A stretch of DNA of 32,366 nt. It comes from Acidimicrobiia bacterium (GTDB lineage Bacteria > Actinomycetota > Acidimicrobiia > Spongiisociales > JAENVV01). How positions within the stretch are numbered: position 1 is the first letter of the stretch; every line of letters begins with the position of its first letter. The DNA is taken from positions 1 to 32,366 of the forward strand of contig JAOUMT010000007.1 in NCBI GenBank assembly GCA_029881355.1. The letters are read 5' to 3'. Of this stretch, positions 1 through 7,024 are shown one piece after another. The notes beneath the pieces are model-generated. The model was not told where the DNA came from. It worked only from the letters and a program-made list of their open reading frames with translations, and made no database searches. Both the position numbers and the translations under genes were made by a program.

Positions 1-308
1 GGGATGTCCGGGTTGGCCAACCACTTGGCCTGGCTGACGATGGTCGAGTCGAGCCCGGCGTCGCGCAAGAGATCGACTACTTCGATGAGGTCGTGGCCGA
101 CCAGGTCGGGCATGATCGCCAGCGGCTGCTGGGGTGGCGCGGTGATGTCGGGCAGGGAATCGGATGGCACGTCGACCGGTGAACCGACCGAACCAAGGAG
201 CGCCATCGCCGCGATGACGGCTACTGCGGCAGCGACGAGTGTTCCGACCTTGGCCGCGGGACGCTCGCTCTGGTCCTCGAGAACGATGCGGTCACCATCT
301 GGGCTCAC
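1..308 (-). CDS. PASTA-domain membrane protein (partial, N-terminal part)
   Basis: The gene reads leftward off the window edge, so only the first 102 codons are visible. It starts with GTG at 308; an in-frame TAA lies four codons upstream. Residues about 18-40 form one hydrophobic membrane segment rich in Ala and Val. After a short Pro-rich linker comes a PASTA-like repeat beginning MPDLVGHDLIEVVDLL, with the P-D/N-L-V-G motif followed by an amphipathic helix and the start of a strand. PASTA domains bind peptidoglycan stem peptides and occur on Ser/Thr kinases, penicillin-binding proteins and stand-alone anchors. No kinase or transpeptidase domain precedes the membrane segment, so a small anchored PASTA protein is likely. 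A -10 box (TAAGAT, 315-320) sits 6 nt before the GTG with no ribosome binding site, which suggests a leaderless transcript. Confidence 0.7.
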   Translation of the reverse strand, partial: MSPDGDRIVLEDQSERPAAKVGTLVAAAVAVIAAMALLGSVGSPVDVPSDSLPDITAPPQQPLAIMPDLVGHDLIEVVDLLRDAGLDSTIVSQAKWLANPDI

Positions 309-314
309 CAGCCG

Positions 315-320
315 ATCTTA
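315..320 (-). promoter_or_regulatory. -10 element for leaderless PASTA gene
   Basis: TAAGAT on the minus strand lies 6 nt before the GTG start, placing the transcription start at or next to the start codon. No Shine-Dalgarno sequence is present. A weak -35 candidate (TTCCAT) lies 17 nt upstream. Confidence 0.45.
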
Positions 321-331
321 GGAGGGTTTGG

Positions 332-365
332 CCCGAAATGGAACCGCCTGCACGCCGGTTTCGGG
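332..365 (-). terminator. Possible hairpin terminator after the CoA-binding gene
   Basis: Arms CCCGAAA (332-338) and TTTCGGG (359-365) can pair, just downstream of the minus-strand CoA-binding gene. A competing inner pairing AACCG/CGGTT is also possible and there is no clear U tract, so this is weak. Confidence 0.25.
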
Positions 366-394
366 TCGGATCTTGTCCGCGGACGCGGAAGTGG

Positions 395-793
395 TTAGCG
401 CGCAGGAGCCTTGCTGCGCACCATGATGCAGGGGCCTGCCAGATACTCGAACTCGTTTGCGTCGAGGAAATCGATGATGGCCGAGCTCTCGCTGCCTGGC
501 TGATACCAGATGCGTTTGTAACCGAGCTCGTTCGCTTGTTCAGCGATCAAGATGCCAACATCAGCCGGGACCACGACATCGATGATGTCGGGCGGGGAGG
601 GCAAATCTGCCAACGTCGCATACGCCGAGTCGCCGTCGACAGTCTGGCGGGTCGGGTTCACGGGAAAGACGCGATAACCCTTGCGCTTCAGGTCGCGGTA
701 GATCTTGCCACCGAACTTGAATGGGTCGTCAGTGGCTCCCACGACCGCGATGGTCGAGTCATGGTCGGCAAGCAGGTCGTCAAAAACACTCAT
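395..793 (-). CDS. CoA-binding protein (YccU-like, CoA_binding_2 family)
   Basis: This 132-residue protein is a single Rossmann-type CoA-binding domain. It begins with the beta-strand and glycine turn of the family (IAVVGATDDPFKFGGK), followed by a strand with VFPVNPTR, the DIIDVVVPAD strand, and the conserved IWYQPGSES segment. Length and motif order match stand-alone YccU-like proteins, which lack the ATP-grasp and ligase domains of succinyl-CoA synthetase relatives. The exact cellular role of the family is unknown; binding of CoA or an acyl-CoA is a family-level expectation. The start is 12 nt beyond the stop of the upstream LLM oxidoreductase gene on the same strand, so the two are probably co-transcribed. 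Confidence 0.88.
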   Translation of the reverse strand: MSVFDDLLADHDSTIAVVGATDDPFKFGGKIYRDLKRKGYRVFPVNPTRQTVDGDSAYATLADLPSPPDIIDVVVPADVGILIAEQANELGYKRIWYQPGSESSAIIDFLDANEFEYLAGPCIMVRSKAPAR

Positions 794-805
794 GTGCCGG
801 GCAGG

Positions 806-1660
806 CTAGCGATACGGTCGCACGAACTCTGCAAGATATTCCAGATGTTCGGCAACTTCGACGGCTTCTCCCTGCGGCAGCCCGAACAACGCTCGAGCGA
901 ACCCTGCCTCAATAAGGGGGTCGATGTGTTGGGCCTCTGGCCGGATTTGGAAGACGCCAAGCTCGATCGTCGCTGGGTCGCGTCCGGCGTCCTCGGCCGC
1001 TCTGCGGAGGTGGGTTACCTGTTCGAGGACAGGAGTGCGACCGGCGATCGGCATCCAACCATCACAAAATTCAATAATGTGCTCGAAGGTTTTCGGTCCG
1101 CCCGACGAACCGAGAATCACCGGTGGGTGAGGCTTGGTGATTGGCTTGGGCCACGACCAGCTCGACGAGAAGTTGACGTGGTCACCCGCGAAGGCTGCTT
1201 CGTCTTTGGTCCACAGCTCTTTCATGGCGAGGACCTTCTCTCGGACCGCCGCCCGTCGTTCGGCGTACTGCACTCCGTGGTGGGCCATCTCTTCCTTGTT
1301 CCAGCCGTATCCGATGCCGAATAGAAGGCGTCCGTTGGAGATCATGTCGAGCGAAGCGACTTCCTTCGCCAGCCATATCGGGTCGCGCTGGGCAACGAGG
1401 GTGATGCCCGTTCCGAGCTTCAGGGTGGTAGTGACCGCCGCGGCTGCGGTGAGCGCAACAAACTGATCGTGGGTACGCCAGTACTGCTCGGGTAGGGGTG
1501 GTGCTCCCTCCCGGCCGCCCCAAGGCGTGGTGCGATCCGTGGGGATGTGGCTGTGCTCGGGGAACCACAGCGACTCGAAGCCGAGTGCTTCGGTGCGTGT
1601 GGCAAGCTCCATCGGCTGCATCGTCGTATCGGTCGGGAAGATATTGACGCCAAATTCCAT
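806..1660 (-). CDS. LLM-class F420-dependent oxidoreductase
   Basis: The 284-residue protein is a complete luciferase-like TIM barrel. Family signatures visible are the N-terminal strand MEFGVNIFP, the ALGFESLWFPEH segment, the LKLGTGI strand, and the central motif LDMISNGRLLFGIGYGWN typical of actinobacterial F420-dependent members. Such enzymes transfer hydride between reduced cofactor F420 and an organic substrate; the substrate cannot be told from sequence. It is the first gene of a pair with the CoA-binding protein. The ATG at 1660 has no ribosome binding site but has a -10 box 6 nt upstream, and the promoter region carries two palindromes (1693-1715) overlapping the -35 position, so it is probably regulated. 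Confidence 0.9.
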   Translation of the reverse strand: MEFGVNIFPTDTTMQPMELATRTEALGFESLWFPEHSHIPTDRTTPWGGREGAPPLPEQYWRTHDQFVALTAAAAVTTTLKLGTGITLVAQRDPIWLAKEVASLDMISNGRLLFGIGYGWNKEEMAHHGVQYAERRAAVREKVLAMKELWTKDEAAFAGDHVNFSSSWSWPKPITKPHPPVILGSSGGPKTFEHIIEFCDGWMPIAGRTPVLEQVTHLRRAAEDAGRDPATIELGVFQIRPEAQHIDPLIEAGFARALFGLPQGEAVEVAEHLEYLAEFVRPYR

Positions 1661-1666
1661 CCCGCC

Positions 1667-1672
1667 ACCCTA
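1667..1672 (-). promoter_or_regulatory. -10 element for leaderless LLM oxidoreductase gene
   Basis: TAGGGT on the minus strand is 6 nt before the ATG at 1660. The -35 position (about 1690-1695) overlaps the first AACCCTGGGTT palindrome. Confidence 0.45.
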
Positions 1673-1689
1673 CCAACCCTCCCGATCGC

Positions 1690-1795
1690 TGGAACCCTGG
1701 GTTAAACCCTGGGTTCGTGTGCGCGGATTCCGATAGCTGTGGCCCCGAGAACGAACCGGAGCGTTAGCTGGAACCCTGGGTTGGAACGTCGTTCC
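1690..1795. promoter_or_regulatory. Candidate operator: three AACCCTGGGTT palindromes plus GGAAC/GTTCC
   Basis: The intergenic region between the divergent LLM oxidoreductase and molybdoenzyme genes contains three identical 11-bp palindromes, AACCCTGGGTT, at 1693-1703, 1705-1715 and 1772-1782. The first and third are embedded in a longer identical TGGAACCCTGGGTT. Directly after the third is another inverted repeat, GGAAC-GTC-GTTCC (1783-1795). The first two copies are spaced 12 bp apart and overlap the -35 region of the LLM gene; the third and the extra repeat lie just upstream of the molybdoenzyme promoter. This looks like a binding region for one dimeric regulator acting on both genes; the regulator is not identifiable here. 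Confidence 0.6.
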
Positions 1796-1819
1796 AGCAC
1801 GTCTGGGGCTGACGAGCGC

Positions 1820-1825
1820 TACCGT
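1820..1825 (+). promoter_or_regulatory. -10 element for leaderless molybdoenzyme gene
   Basis: TACCGT ends 6 nt before the ATG at 1832, and no ribosome binding site is visible, consistent with leaderless transcription. Confidence 0.45.
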
Positions 1826-1831
1826 TGACGT

Positions 1832-4057
1832 ATGACGACGATGTCGATTCGGACCTGCCCACTCTGTGAGGCCACCTGCGGTCTCGAGCTGACCATTGAG
1901 GACGGCTCGGTCAAGGTTATTCGGGGCGACAAAGAGGATGTCTTCTCGCACGGCTTCATCTGCCCGAAAGGTACGACCCTCGGGCGACTGCATGAGGATC
2001 CGGACCGACTGAGGGCGCCGCTGATCAAGAAGAACAGCGAGTTCGTAGAGGTGAGCTGGGATGAGGCCATAGCTGCGGCCGGCGCAGGGCTGCGCGCAAT
2101 CATCGACGCCCACGGCGCATCGGCCACGGCCGCCTACGTGGGGAATCCCAACGTCCACAACCTCGCCGGTAGTCTTTACCTGCGTCCGCTGTTGAAGGCC
2201 CTTGGCAGTCCGAACGTTTTCTCCGCTTCGACCGTCGATCAGATGCCCAAACACGTTTCGTGCGGTGCCATGTTCGGTAGTCCGGATTTAATACCGGTTC
2301 CTGACATCGACCGCACCGACTATCTCCTCATGCTCGGCGCCGATCCCTACGAGTCAAATGGGTCACTGGCCACGGCGCCCGACTGGCCGGGTCGGATGGC
2401 GGCGATTCAAGAACGGGGTGGGAAGATTGTCACGGTCGATCCCCGGAAGTCGAAGACCGCCAAAGCCTCTGACGAGCATCTCTTCATTCGGCCTGGGACA
2501 GACGCCGCCTGGGTGGCTGCGCTGATCACGACTGTTCTTGAGGCAGGGGATGTCGAGCTGCCGGATTTCATGATCGGATTGGCCGACGCCAAAGAGGCAT
2601 TGGCCGGGTTCACGGCCGAATCGGTAGCAGCCGCAACGACCATTCCTGCCGAGACCACCCGCCGCATTGCAGTCGAATTCGCCACGGCTCCGAGTGCCGT
2701 CGCATACGGGCGGATGGGTACGCACACCACCGAGTACGGAACATTGGCGTCCTGGTTGGTCGATCTCCTCAATGCCGTTACCGGCAACCTTGATTCTCCT
2801 GGTGGTGCCATGTTCCCGATGGCCGCCATCGTCACTCCCCAGGCGGCTCCCGGCGGTCGAGGATTCCAGACCGGTCGCTACCGATCGCGGGTTGGCGGCC
2901 ACCCCGAAGTCAGGGGCGAGATGCCTTCTGCTGCCCTGGTGGAGGAGATCCAAACCCCTGGCGAAGGTCAGGTCCGGGCGTTGCTGGTCGTCGGGGGTAA
3001 TCCAGCCCGATCCATTCCCGATTCCGAACGAGTCGAGGCGGCGCTCGACCAGTTGGAGTTCATGGTGGCTGTAGACGTCTATCTCACCGAAACTGCCCGT
3101 CACGCTGACGTTGTACTGCCGCCGCCGTCGGTTCTCGAGCGGTCCCATTTCGATGTTGCGTTCACATCGCTCATGGTGCGAAACACCGCCAACTATTCAC
3201 CACCGACGTTCGAAAAGCCCGATGATCATCCTGCTGAATGGGAAATCCTGCTGGCCCTGACGGCCGCCATCCAGGGGAACGACCTGCCGGTCGCCCACAT
3301 GGACGAAGCCGGGGCAGCAGCTCTCTTGGCCAAGGCACTCACCAATCCAGCGTCCCCGGCATTTGGTACCGATCAAGTCGTCGCCTGGGATGAGGTATCA
3401 CGCTTCACAGGTCCGCAACGGATTCTCGACATACGCCTCCGGACCGGGCCGTATGGCGACGGGTTCGGCACCAACCCGGACGGGCTCAGCCTCCAGAAGC
3501 TGATTGACAACCCGCACGGTATCGACCTGGGTCCTCTCGAACCCCGGCTGCCGCTGGCCTCGAACAACCCCGATGGCCAGGTCCACCTTGCCCCGTCGGA
3601 GTTTGTCGCTGACCTGCCGCGGTTGGCGGCCATCCTCGATACACCCTCGACACCGTTCGTTTTGGTCGGGCGGCGGCAGCTTCGCTCCAACAACTCCTGG
3701 ATGCACAACGTCGAGGTGCTCGTCAAAGGCAAAGAGCGGTGCACCCTCATGATGAATCCGGCCGATGCCGATGTACTCGGAGTCGACCCAGGAGGATCGG
3801 TAACCGTCACGTCGGAGGCCGGACAAGTCGACGCCCCTGTCGAGCTTTCCGAGGACATCATGCCAGGAGTGGTTTCCTTGCCCCATGGCTGGGGCCACGA
3901 CGATCCCGAGGCGCGGCTGACGGTGGCGGCGAGGCGTCCTGGGGTTAACTCCAACGTCCTGTCGAACCGCACGGACATCGATCCGCTTTCTGGCAACGCG
4001 CGATTGAACGGAATCCCGGTCGAATTAGCCCTGGTTAGTTCTCATCGGGCGGGCTAG
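1832..4057 (+). CDS. Molybdopterin-dependent oxidoreductase (DMSO reductase superfamily)
   Basis: This 741-residue protein has the standard order of the family. An N-terminal [4Fe-4S] domain has Cys9, Cys12, Cys16 and Cys44 (CX2CX3CX27C, ending FICPKG). A large molybdopterin guanine dinucleotide-binding core follows (LMLGADPYESNG, VTVDPRKSKTA, LLVVGGNPARSIPDSE), and a C-terminal molydop-binding domain begins around VLVGRRQLRSNNSWMHN and includes LPHGWGH. The likely metal-ligand segment is DQMPKHVSCGAMFG, so a cysteine ligand is possible. No Tat signal is present, indicating a cytoplasmic enzyme. It resembles actinobacterial molybdopterin oxidoreductases of unknown substrate rather than a typical nitrate reductase or formate dehydrogenase. 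An alternative ATG lies at 1841. Its promoter region shares the palindrome cluster with the divergent LLM gene. Confidence 0.92.
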   Translation: MTTMSIRTCPLCEATCGLELTIEDGSVKVIRGDKEDVFSHGFICPKGTTLGRLHEDPDRLRAPLIKKNSEFVEVSWDEAIAAAGAGLRAIIDAHGASATAAYVGNPNVHNLAGSLYLRPLLKALGSPNVFSASTVDQMPKHVSCGAMFGSPDLIPVPDIDRTDYLLMLGADPYESNGSLATAPDWPGRMAAIQERGGKIVTVDPRKSKTAKASDEHLFIRPGTDAAWVAALITTVLEAGDVELPDFMIGLADAKEALAGFTAESVAAATTIPAETTRRIAVEFATAPSAVAYGRMGTHTTEYGTLASWLVDLLNAVTGNLDSPGGAMFPMAAIVTPQAAPGGRGFQTGRYRSRVGGHPEVRGEMPSAALVEEIQTPGEGQVRALLVVGGNPARSIPDSERVEAALDQLEFMVAVDVYLTETARHADVVLPPPSVLERSHFDVAFTSLMVRNTANYSPPTFEKPDDHPAEWEILLALTAAIQGNDLPVAHMDEAGAAALLAKALTNPASPAFGTDQVVAWDEVSRFTGPQRILDIRLRTGPYGDGFGTNPDGLSLQKLIDNPHGIDLGPLEPRLPLASNNPDGQVHLAPSEFVADLPRLAAILDTPSTPFVLVGRRQLRSNNSWMHNVEVLVKGKERCTLMMNPADADVLGVDPGGSVTVTSEAGQVDAPVELSEDIMPGVVSLPHGWGHDDPEARLTVAARRPGVNSNVLSNRTDIDPLSGNARLNGIPVELALVSSHRAG

Positions 4058-4061
4058 CCGA

Positions 4062-4499
4062 TTGGCTGCGACTGCTGCCTTCATTGTCACATCCGTGGCT
4101 TGCAGTGGTACAGATTCTGCTCGGATCGAAGGAGTCTGGTTGTTGGATTCGGTCGCGGTCGACGGGGTGTTCCTCGATCTCGAGCCTGAGGTAGCTGCGC
4201 GCAACCCACTGGGTGTCGCCGCCTGGTTTGAGTTCGGTCCGGACGGCAGCTTCGAAGGCAGCGGACCGTGTAACGACATCTCCGGCTCTTATGACTTTGA
4301 TGGCAGCATGCTCGTGGCAGACGATGCCGTTCAGAGCGCTGCAGCGTGTTCCACCGAAGGGATTCCTGTGGAAGAATTCATGTCGTTGGAGGACATAGTT
4401 TTCGAGGCCCTAATCGGAGTGGTTGTGCACTTCTCCAGTGACATCCGTATGCAGTGGCAAGGCGACAACGCCATCGTGACCTTCCGTCGCCAGCCATGA
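4062..4499 (+). CDS. Lipoprotein with META-like domain
   Basis: The protein begins with a hydrophobic stretch ending in a lipobox-like SVAC, then a domain resembling META/HslJ proteins: IEGVWLLDSVAVDGV, FGPDGSFEGSGPCNDISGSY and a later AACSTEG segment. Members are small surface-anchored beta proteins of uncertain function. The start is uncertain. TTG at 4062 gives 145 residues but no positive charge before the hydrophobic core. The open frame extends upstream to 4029 and would add an Arg-containing n-region, but it offers no ATG, GTG or TTG. The gene follows the molybdoenzyme stop by 4 nt and its TGA overlaps the ATG of the OmpA-like gene (ATGA), so it is translationally coupled to that gene. 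Confidence 0.65.
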   Translation: MAATAAFIVTSVACSGTDSARIEGVWLLDSVAVDGVFLDLEPEVAARNPLGVAAWFEFGPDGSFEGSGPCNDISGSYDFDGSMLVADDAVQSAAACSTEGIPVEEFMSLEDIVFEALIGVVVHFSSDIRMQWQGDNAIVTFRRQP

Positions 4500-5005
4500 G
4501 ATATCAAACATCCGCCGGCTGGATAAAGAAGCGGGCAGTCGGTTTGGTCGTTCTCGTTCTCGCACTCATCATCGCTACTGCCGTCCTCATCGGCGTCTTC
4601 TGGATTGTCAATGGCGAACTCCCGCCAGTCCTGGATCCCGAGCGAGCCGACGTCCAGACTCAGCTCGCCGACTTCTCCGTCAGCACCGATCTGCTGTTTG
4701 CCTACAACAGCGCCGAACTCGAGCCGGACGCCGTTCAGCGTCTCGATTCGATCGCCCGGTACCTGGCCGACCATCCCCAGTATCCGATTGTGGTCGCCGG
4801 CCATGCCGACTCGACGGGGGAACCGGACTACAACCTGGCGTTGAGTAAAGCGAGAGCCGAGGCAGTGGTTGTCTATTTGGTAACGGCCGGAGTTACCAAC
4901 GAGCTGGAATCGATCGGATACGGAGATACCGAGCCGATCGCGACCAACAGCACAGAAGAGGGGCGAGCAGCCAATCGTCGGGTGAGCTTCGAGATCGCCG
5001 GCTGA
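4496..5005 (+). CDS. Membrane-anchored OmpA-family protein
   Basis: The 169-residue protein has a short cytoplasmic basic tail (GWIKKRAV), one membrane segment at about residues 14-39, and a C-terminal OmpA-like peptidoglycan-binding domain. The domain shows the family landmarks VVAGHADSTGEPDYNLALSKARA and GRAANRRVSFEI, including the Asp and Arg residues that bind diaminopimelate in known OmpA-like domains. In an actinobacterium the protein would tie the cytoplasmic membrane to the cell wall. A longer in-frame start at 4454 exists, but the ATG at 4496 is preferred: it overlaps the upstream stop as ATGA and places the basic residues directly before the membrane segment. Confidence 0.85.
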   Translation: MRYQTSAGWIKKRAVGLVVLVLALIIATAVLIGVFWIVNGELPPVLDPERADVQTQLADFSVSTDLLFAYNSAELEPDAVQRLDSIARYLADHPQYPIVVAGHADSTGEPDYNLALSKARAEAVVVYLVTAGVTNELESIGYGDTEPIATNSTEEGRAANRRVSFEIAG

Positions 5006-5023
5006 TCCGACCCGGGCGGCTGA

Positions 5024-6478
5024 TCAAACCGAGAACGCGTCGATCACTTCTCCGAATGTTTCAAGGGATCCCGGGCGGTGAAGATTGGCGATGGCCACTA
5101 TCGCAAGGTCGACGCCTGCCTCGGACAAGCCGCTGAAGCGAGAGACGTTGTCAGCAACGGTTCCACCGGAGAACGGCCCCAGCAAGACATCGATGTCCAT
5201 CCCCATGGCCGCGGCTTCGGCTTCTAGCTCGGGCTTGGTCGTGTAGACGAAGGTCGGCGAGAGGTGGGTGACTTCGATCTCACCGCGATCGCGCCCGACG
5301 GCTTCACAATGCGTTTGGAGCACGGCGAGCTTATGGCGGACGTCGTCGGGGCCGCCCATGAGATTGCAGGCGTCACCATATTGGGCCACCAGTTTCAGGG
5401 TCCGCTTTTCGCCACTGCCACCGACCAGGATCGGTAAACGTTTCTGGACAGGTCGCGGATAGGCCAAAGCCTCAGGGATGCTGATGACCTTGCCCTCAAA
5501 CGACTTCGCTCCGGCTCCCCACAGGATGGGTAGCGCCTGGAGGGCGTCTTCGAGCAGATCAAGGCGTTCCTTGTCGGGCGGGTATACATACCCGAACGCT
5601 TCGTGTTCTTGTTTGAACCAACCCGCGCCGATGCCACATATCGCTCGGCCGTTGGACAACACATCGAGGGTGGCGACGATCTTGGCGAGCAATCCGACAT
5701 TGCGATAGGTCAGGCCGGTTACCAGCGTGCCGAGCCGGATCGTCTCGGTGACGCCTGCCAGCCAGGCAAGGGTCGTGTACGCCTCCAGCATGTCGTTCCA
5801 GGCAGGACCGACCTGGGGAATCTGCCGTAAGTGGTCCATCACCCACAAGCTCTCGAAGCCGGCCGCTTCGGCCCTGCGCGCGATGGCCGCCAGCGAGTCA
5901 GGAGTCGACACGTCGCCCCACTCGAAGTTCGACACTTGAAGCCCAAAGCGGAGGCGGCGGGCAGGCGTGACCTCGTCAGCAGACCAACTCCCCAACGCGA
6001 CAGGTACGACGGCATCTGGAGAATAAACCGCCGCGAAGCCTTCGTCATCAAGGGCCGGTCGTGTTTCGGCGTACCGGGTGATCTGGCCCTCGAGCACCTT
6101 CGCAGGGATGCTCCGACTGCGTCGTTTGTTGCGGTCCCGGCATATCTTGGCCTCGGTATCAAAGGCAACGGCAATGGATGCCATTCCGGCGTCCGAGGCT
6201 TTTTGGCGCCACCGCCGACGGTCCTCGGCGTTGAGGCCGAGCGTGTCTATCACGGTGACGAGTCCTCGTTTGAGGCGCATATCGACAATTGATTCGAGGA
6301 CGGCGAATGCGTCCGTCGATGCCTTCTGATCGTGTGCTCCGGTGCCTACCGCAGCCCGCAGGGCATCCGACGACACGACCTGGCCAGGCCTGAAGTTGGC
6401 TTCGGCCCACGTGGTTTTTCCGCTTCCTGACGGTCCGACGAGGACGATGACGGACGGAAACGGGATACGAATCGGCAT
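5024..6478 (-). CDS. P-loop kinase fused to LLM-class F420-dependent oxidoreductase
   Basis: The 484-residue protein combines two unrelated enzyme domains. Residues about 8-165 are a P-loop kinase resembling polynucleotide-kinase/AAA_33 proteins: Walker A GPSGSGKTTW (Lys21), VVSSDALR with a candidate catalytic Asp38, VIDTLGLNAEDR, and an Arg-rich lid RNKRRSRSIPAKVLEGQ. Residues about 175-484 are a complete LLM barrel with RRLRFGLQVSNFEWGD, ESLWVMDHLRQIP, LGTLVTGLTYRN and LSNGRAICGIGAGWFKQEH, typical of F420-dependent enzymes of about 300 residues. The linker is short and the frame continuous, so this is a true fusion. Substrates of both halves are unknown. A -10 box (6485-6490) lies 6 nt before the ATG. 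Confidence 0.85.
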   Translation of the reverse strand: MPIRIPFPSVIVLVGPSGSGKTTWAEANFRPGQVVSSDALRAAVGTGAHDQKASTDAFAVLESIVDMRLKRGLVTVIDTLGLNAEDRRRWRQKASDAGMASIAVAFDTEAKICRDRNKRRSRSIPAKVLEGQITRYAETRPALDDEGFAAVYSPDAVVPVALGSWSADEVTPARRLRFGLQVSNFEWGDVSTPDSLAAIARRAEAAGFESLWVMDHLRQIPQVGPAWNDMLEAYTTLAWLAGVTETIRLGTLVTGLTYRNVGLLAKIVATLDVLSNGRAICGIGAGWFKQEHEAFGYVYPPDKERLDLLEDALQALPILWGAGAKSFEGKVISIPEALAYPRPVQKRLPILVGGSGEKRTLKLVAQYGDACNLMGGPDDVRHKLAVLQTHCEAVGRDRGEIEVTHLSPTFVYTTKPELEAEAAAMGMDIDVLLGPFSGGTVADNVSRFSGLSEAGVDLAIVAIANLHRPGSLETFGEVIDAFSV

Positions 6479-6484
6479 CCCGGC

Positions 6485-6490
6485 AGCCTA
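6485..6490 (-). promoter_or_regulatory. -10 element for leaderless kinase-LLM fusion gene
   Basis: TAGGCT on the minus strand lies 6 nt before the ATG at 6478, and there is no ribosome binding site. It is inside the 37-bp gap after the preceding minus-strand gene, so the fusion gene probably has its own promoter. Confidence 0.45.
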
Positions 6491-6515
6491 CTTTGCGTCC
6501 GGACGGCAAGCCCTC

Positions 6516-6917
6516 CTAGAACTCGACGCGATCTTCGATCGACTCCACCAGGGCCGCGAATCCGTCGATGTCGCTGGCCGTGGGTTCGTGCGTCCACACT
6601 TGTACGCCAGCGAGTAGATCGGCGTATTTCTGGACATCCTCTGGACGCACGACCGCCCGGATCGGAATGTCCGGACCCAGAATATCCTGGTATTTGGCGA
6701 GGATCGCCCGATGCTGTGCTCGATCAAGATCCAGGTCGAAGATCACGCCGCTCGCTGCTGCCACTTTTTCGCAGAATTCACCTTTGAGGATCGGGCAGAG
6801 TGTCGCAGGCGCAGGGCCGGGACAGACCTCAACATGATGGCCGAGTCGCTCCAAGAGAGCGGTTTGCGTTGTTCGATCAGACCCGCAGTCCACGAGAACG
6901 GTGTCGATCGTTTCCAT
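6516..6917 (-). CDS. Uncharacterised 133-residue protein with conserved-looking cysteines
   Basis: The frame is open up to 7025, but the ATG at 6917 is chosen because a strong ribosome binding site (AAGGAGGT, 6922-6929) lies 4 nt upstream; the longer form would overlap the divergent metY-like gene. The 133-residue product alternates strands and helices like a Rossmann or receiver-type fold (TIDTVLVDCGSD, GVIFDLDLDRA, IPIRAVVRPEDVQKYADLL). Four cysteines fall in the first half (VDCGS, EVCPG, TLCPI, EFCEK). The phosphoacceptor pattern of true response regulators is not clear, so a signalling role is only a guess. No named family is recognised. Confidence 0.7.
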   Translation of the reverse strand: METIDTVLVDCGSDRTTQTALLERLGHHVEVCPGPAPATLCPILKGEFCEKVAAASGVIFDLDLDRAQHRAILAKYQDILGPDIPIRAVVRPEDVQKYADLLAGVQVWTHEPTASDIDGFAALVESIEDRVEF

Positions 6918-6921
6918 AACG

Positions 6922-6929
6922 ACCTCCTT
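6922..6929 (-). promoter_or_regulatory. Strong ribosome binding site deciding the start at 6917
   Basis: AAGGAGGT on the minus strand, 4 nt before ATG, is close to a perfect anti-16S match and fixes the start of the 133-residue protein. Confidence 0.8.
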
Positions 6930-7012
6930 CAATCTGAGGATGTGCTCATTGGGTCGGCATGACCAGAGGACTAAGACTCGCTCGTTGTCAGGTCCGTTCC
7001 TGGGTCTAGTGA

Positions 7013-7018
7013 TAGCCT
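7013..7018 (+). promoter_or_regulatory. -10 element for leaderless metY-like gene
   Basis: TAGCCT is 6 nt before the ATG at 7025, and no ribosome binding site is present. No convincing -35 is seen at 16-18 nt. Confidence 0.45.
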
Positions 7019-7024
7019 CACCCA

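Noticed and set aside
239-1324. Long plus-strand frame of 361 codons
   Set aside because: It is antisense to the PASTA protein start, the CoA-binding protein and the LLM oxidoreductase, whose protein motifs are clear; the product is Arg-rich with no recognisable domain.
2363-3148. Minus-strand frame of 261 codons
   Set aside because: It lies wholly inside the molybdoenzyme gene, in the complementary frame of a GC-rich gene, and encodes low-complexity Gly/Arg-rich sequence.
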